Positions 63,634 to 64,000 of a stretch of 64,000 nucleotides of DNA are shown here, one piece after another. Each line of letters starts with the position of its first letter. The stretch's first letter is position 1. The notes below the pieces were generated by a model, which was not told where the DNA came from, did no database searches, and saw nothing but the letters and a program-made list of their open reading frames with translations. Origin of the DNA: Pseudomonas sp. KU43P (GTDB lineage Bacteria; Pseudomonadota; Gammaproteobacteria; Pseudomonadales; Pseudomonadaceae); NCBI RefSeq assembly GCF_033095865.1, contig NZ_AP019365.1, forward strand, positions 3,879,501 through 3,943,500, written 5' to 3'. The position numbers and the translations under genes were made by a program.

Positions 63634-64000
63634 TCAGAACTGCACATCCAGTATCACGGTATCGGTATAGGTCGCCGCCGGTGGCGTGGCCTGGTCTGTA
63701 TAGACTTTGGCGTTGTAATTGAACACCTGGCTGCCAGTCCCCGTCCCCGCCCCGGGGTTCACATCGGCATCGCTGCTGGCGCGGCGTGTCGTGCTGACAG
63801 AGCCCCAGCGAGTAGCACCGGCGCTCTTGAAGATGTCGTAAGCCAGGTAATTGCCGGCGCTGGATTTCATCCTGCGTCGCCCGCCCGAAACATTCAGCCC
63901 GTCATCCAAACCCACCGTGTAGGCGCTGCCCTTGGTGCACGACAGGCTCACGCTCTGGTTCACCGTTCCGAACCCGGCCACCACCGGCGCGCTGCCGAAA
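63634..64000 (-). CDS. Spore coat U (SCPU) domain protein, 5' part outside the window
   Basis: The frame is open to the last base, so the N-terminus lies beyond it. The visible product is the C-terminal part of an SCPU domain: FGTVNQSVSLSCTKGSAYTV, NYLAYDIFKS and a final YTDTVILDVQF, typical of pilin-like secreted proteins assembled by a chaperone/usher system. It is about 121 residues here. Family assignment rests on these motifs. Confidence 0.8.
   Translation of the reverse strand, partial: FGSAPVVAGFGTVNQSVSLSCTKGSAYTVGLDDGLNVSGGRRRMKSSAGNYLAYDIFKSAGATRWGSVSTTRRASSDADVNPGAGTGTGSQVFNYNAKVYTDQATPPAATYTDTVILDVQF

Overview
The window reads as chromosome from a Pseudomonas of the P. putida group. 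The basis is gene content and order (pyrimidine catabolism, then zwf/gnd, the trehalose/alpha-glucan cluster and the liu leucine-catabolism operon), high GC, dense coding on both strands, and many intergenic REP elements built on GCCGGCAAGCCGGC. No species-level search could be run.

Layout. 1-1518: the 3' end of a lipocalin lipoprotein gene, then ribonuclease Z. 1544-10152: reductive pyrimidine degradation. An amidohydrolase and an NCS1 transporter run left; dihydropyrimidinase and the two-subunit dihydropyrimidine dehydrogenase run right; a RutR-type repressor closes the block. 10321-14994: an HU-like protein, then gnd-zwf-GH15 on the minus strand. 15199-15977: two small genes. 16616-37554: a large trehalose/alpha-glucan cluster with glgA-treZ-malQ-treY-(DUF2934)-glgX to the right and glgE, treS/maltokinase-glgB to the left. 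An endonuclease/exonuclease/phosphatase-fold gene and an autotransporter-type beta-barrel gene lie inside it. TreS/maltokinase can make maltose-1-phosphate for GlgE, GlgB branches the glucan, GlgX and MalQ trim and reshuffle it, and TreY/TreZ release trehalose. 37974-45427: leucine/isovalerate catabolism, with an acyl-CoA ligase divergent from ivd-liuB-liuC-liuD across two LiuR-like palindromes.

45428-62350 is accessory. It starts with an 88-nt inverted REP-like pair, an S24-type repressor that appears to have lost both catalytic residues, a DUF3077 gene, a PrrF-type small RNA under a Fur box, and a sigma-region-4/FecR-N-terminal fusion with a partial tandem copy. It then holds an 11,151-bp IS21-type element (48724-59874) flanked by a 5-bp duplication (CAAAT) and inserted in a lipoprotein gene of the SUMF1 (formylglycine-generating-enzyme-like) family. 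Removing the element and one duplication copy in silico restores a 347-codon reading frame. The element carries istA/istB, two unrecognised genes, a secreted alkyl-sulfatase module (alkylsulfatase, FadL-like channel, DUF3313 lipoprotein, membrane protein), a His-tailed glycine-zipper protein, and a REP-like repeat of a different sequence type from the host's.

To the right of the element, 60874-62027 holds a SagB-type flavin dehydrogenase preceded by an ORF for a 22-residue peptide with a good ribosome binding site. This is a candidate minimal modified-peptide (RiPP) locus and the best candidate here for something undescribed. The window ends with an M14 carboxypeptidase and the 3' part of a spore-coat-U-domain gene.
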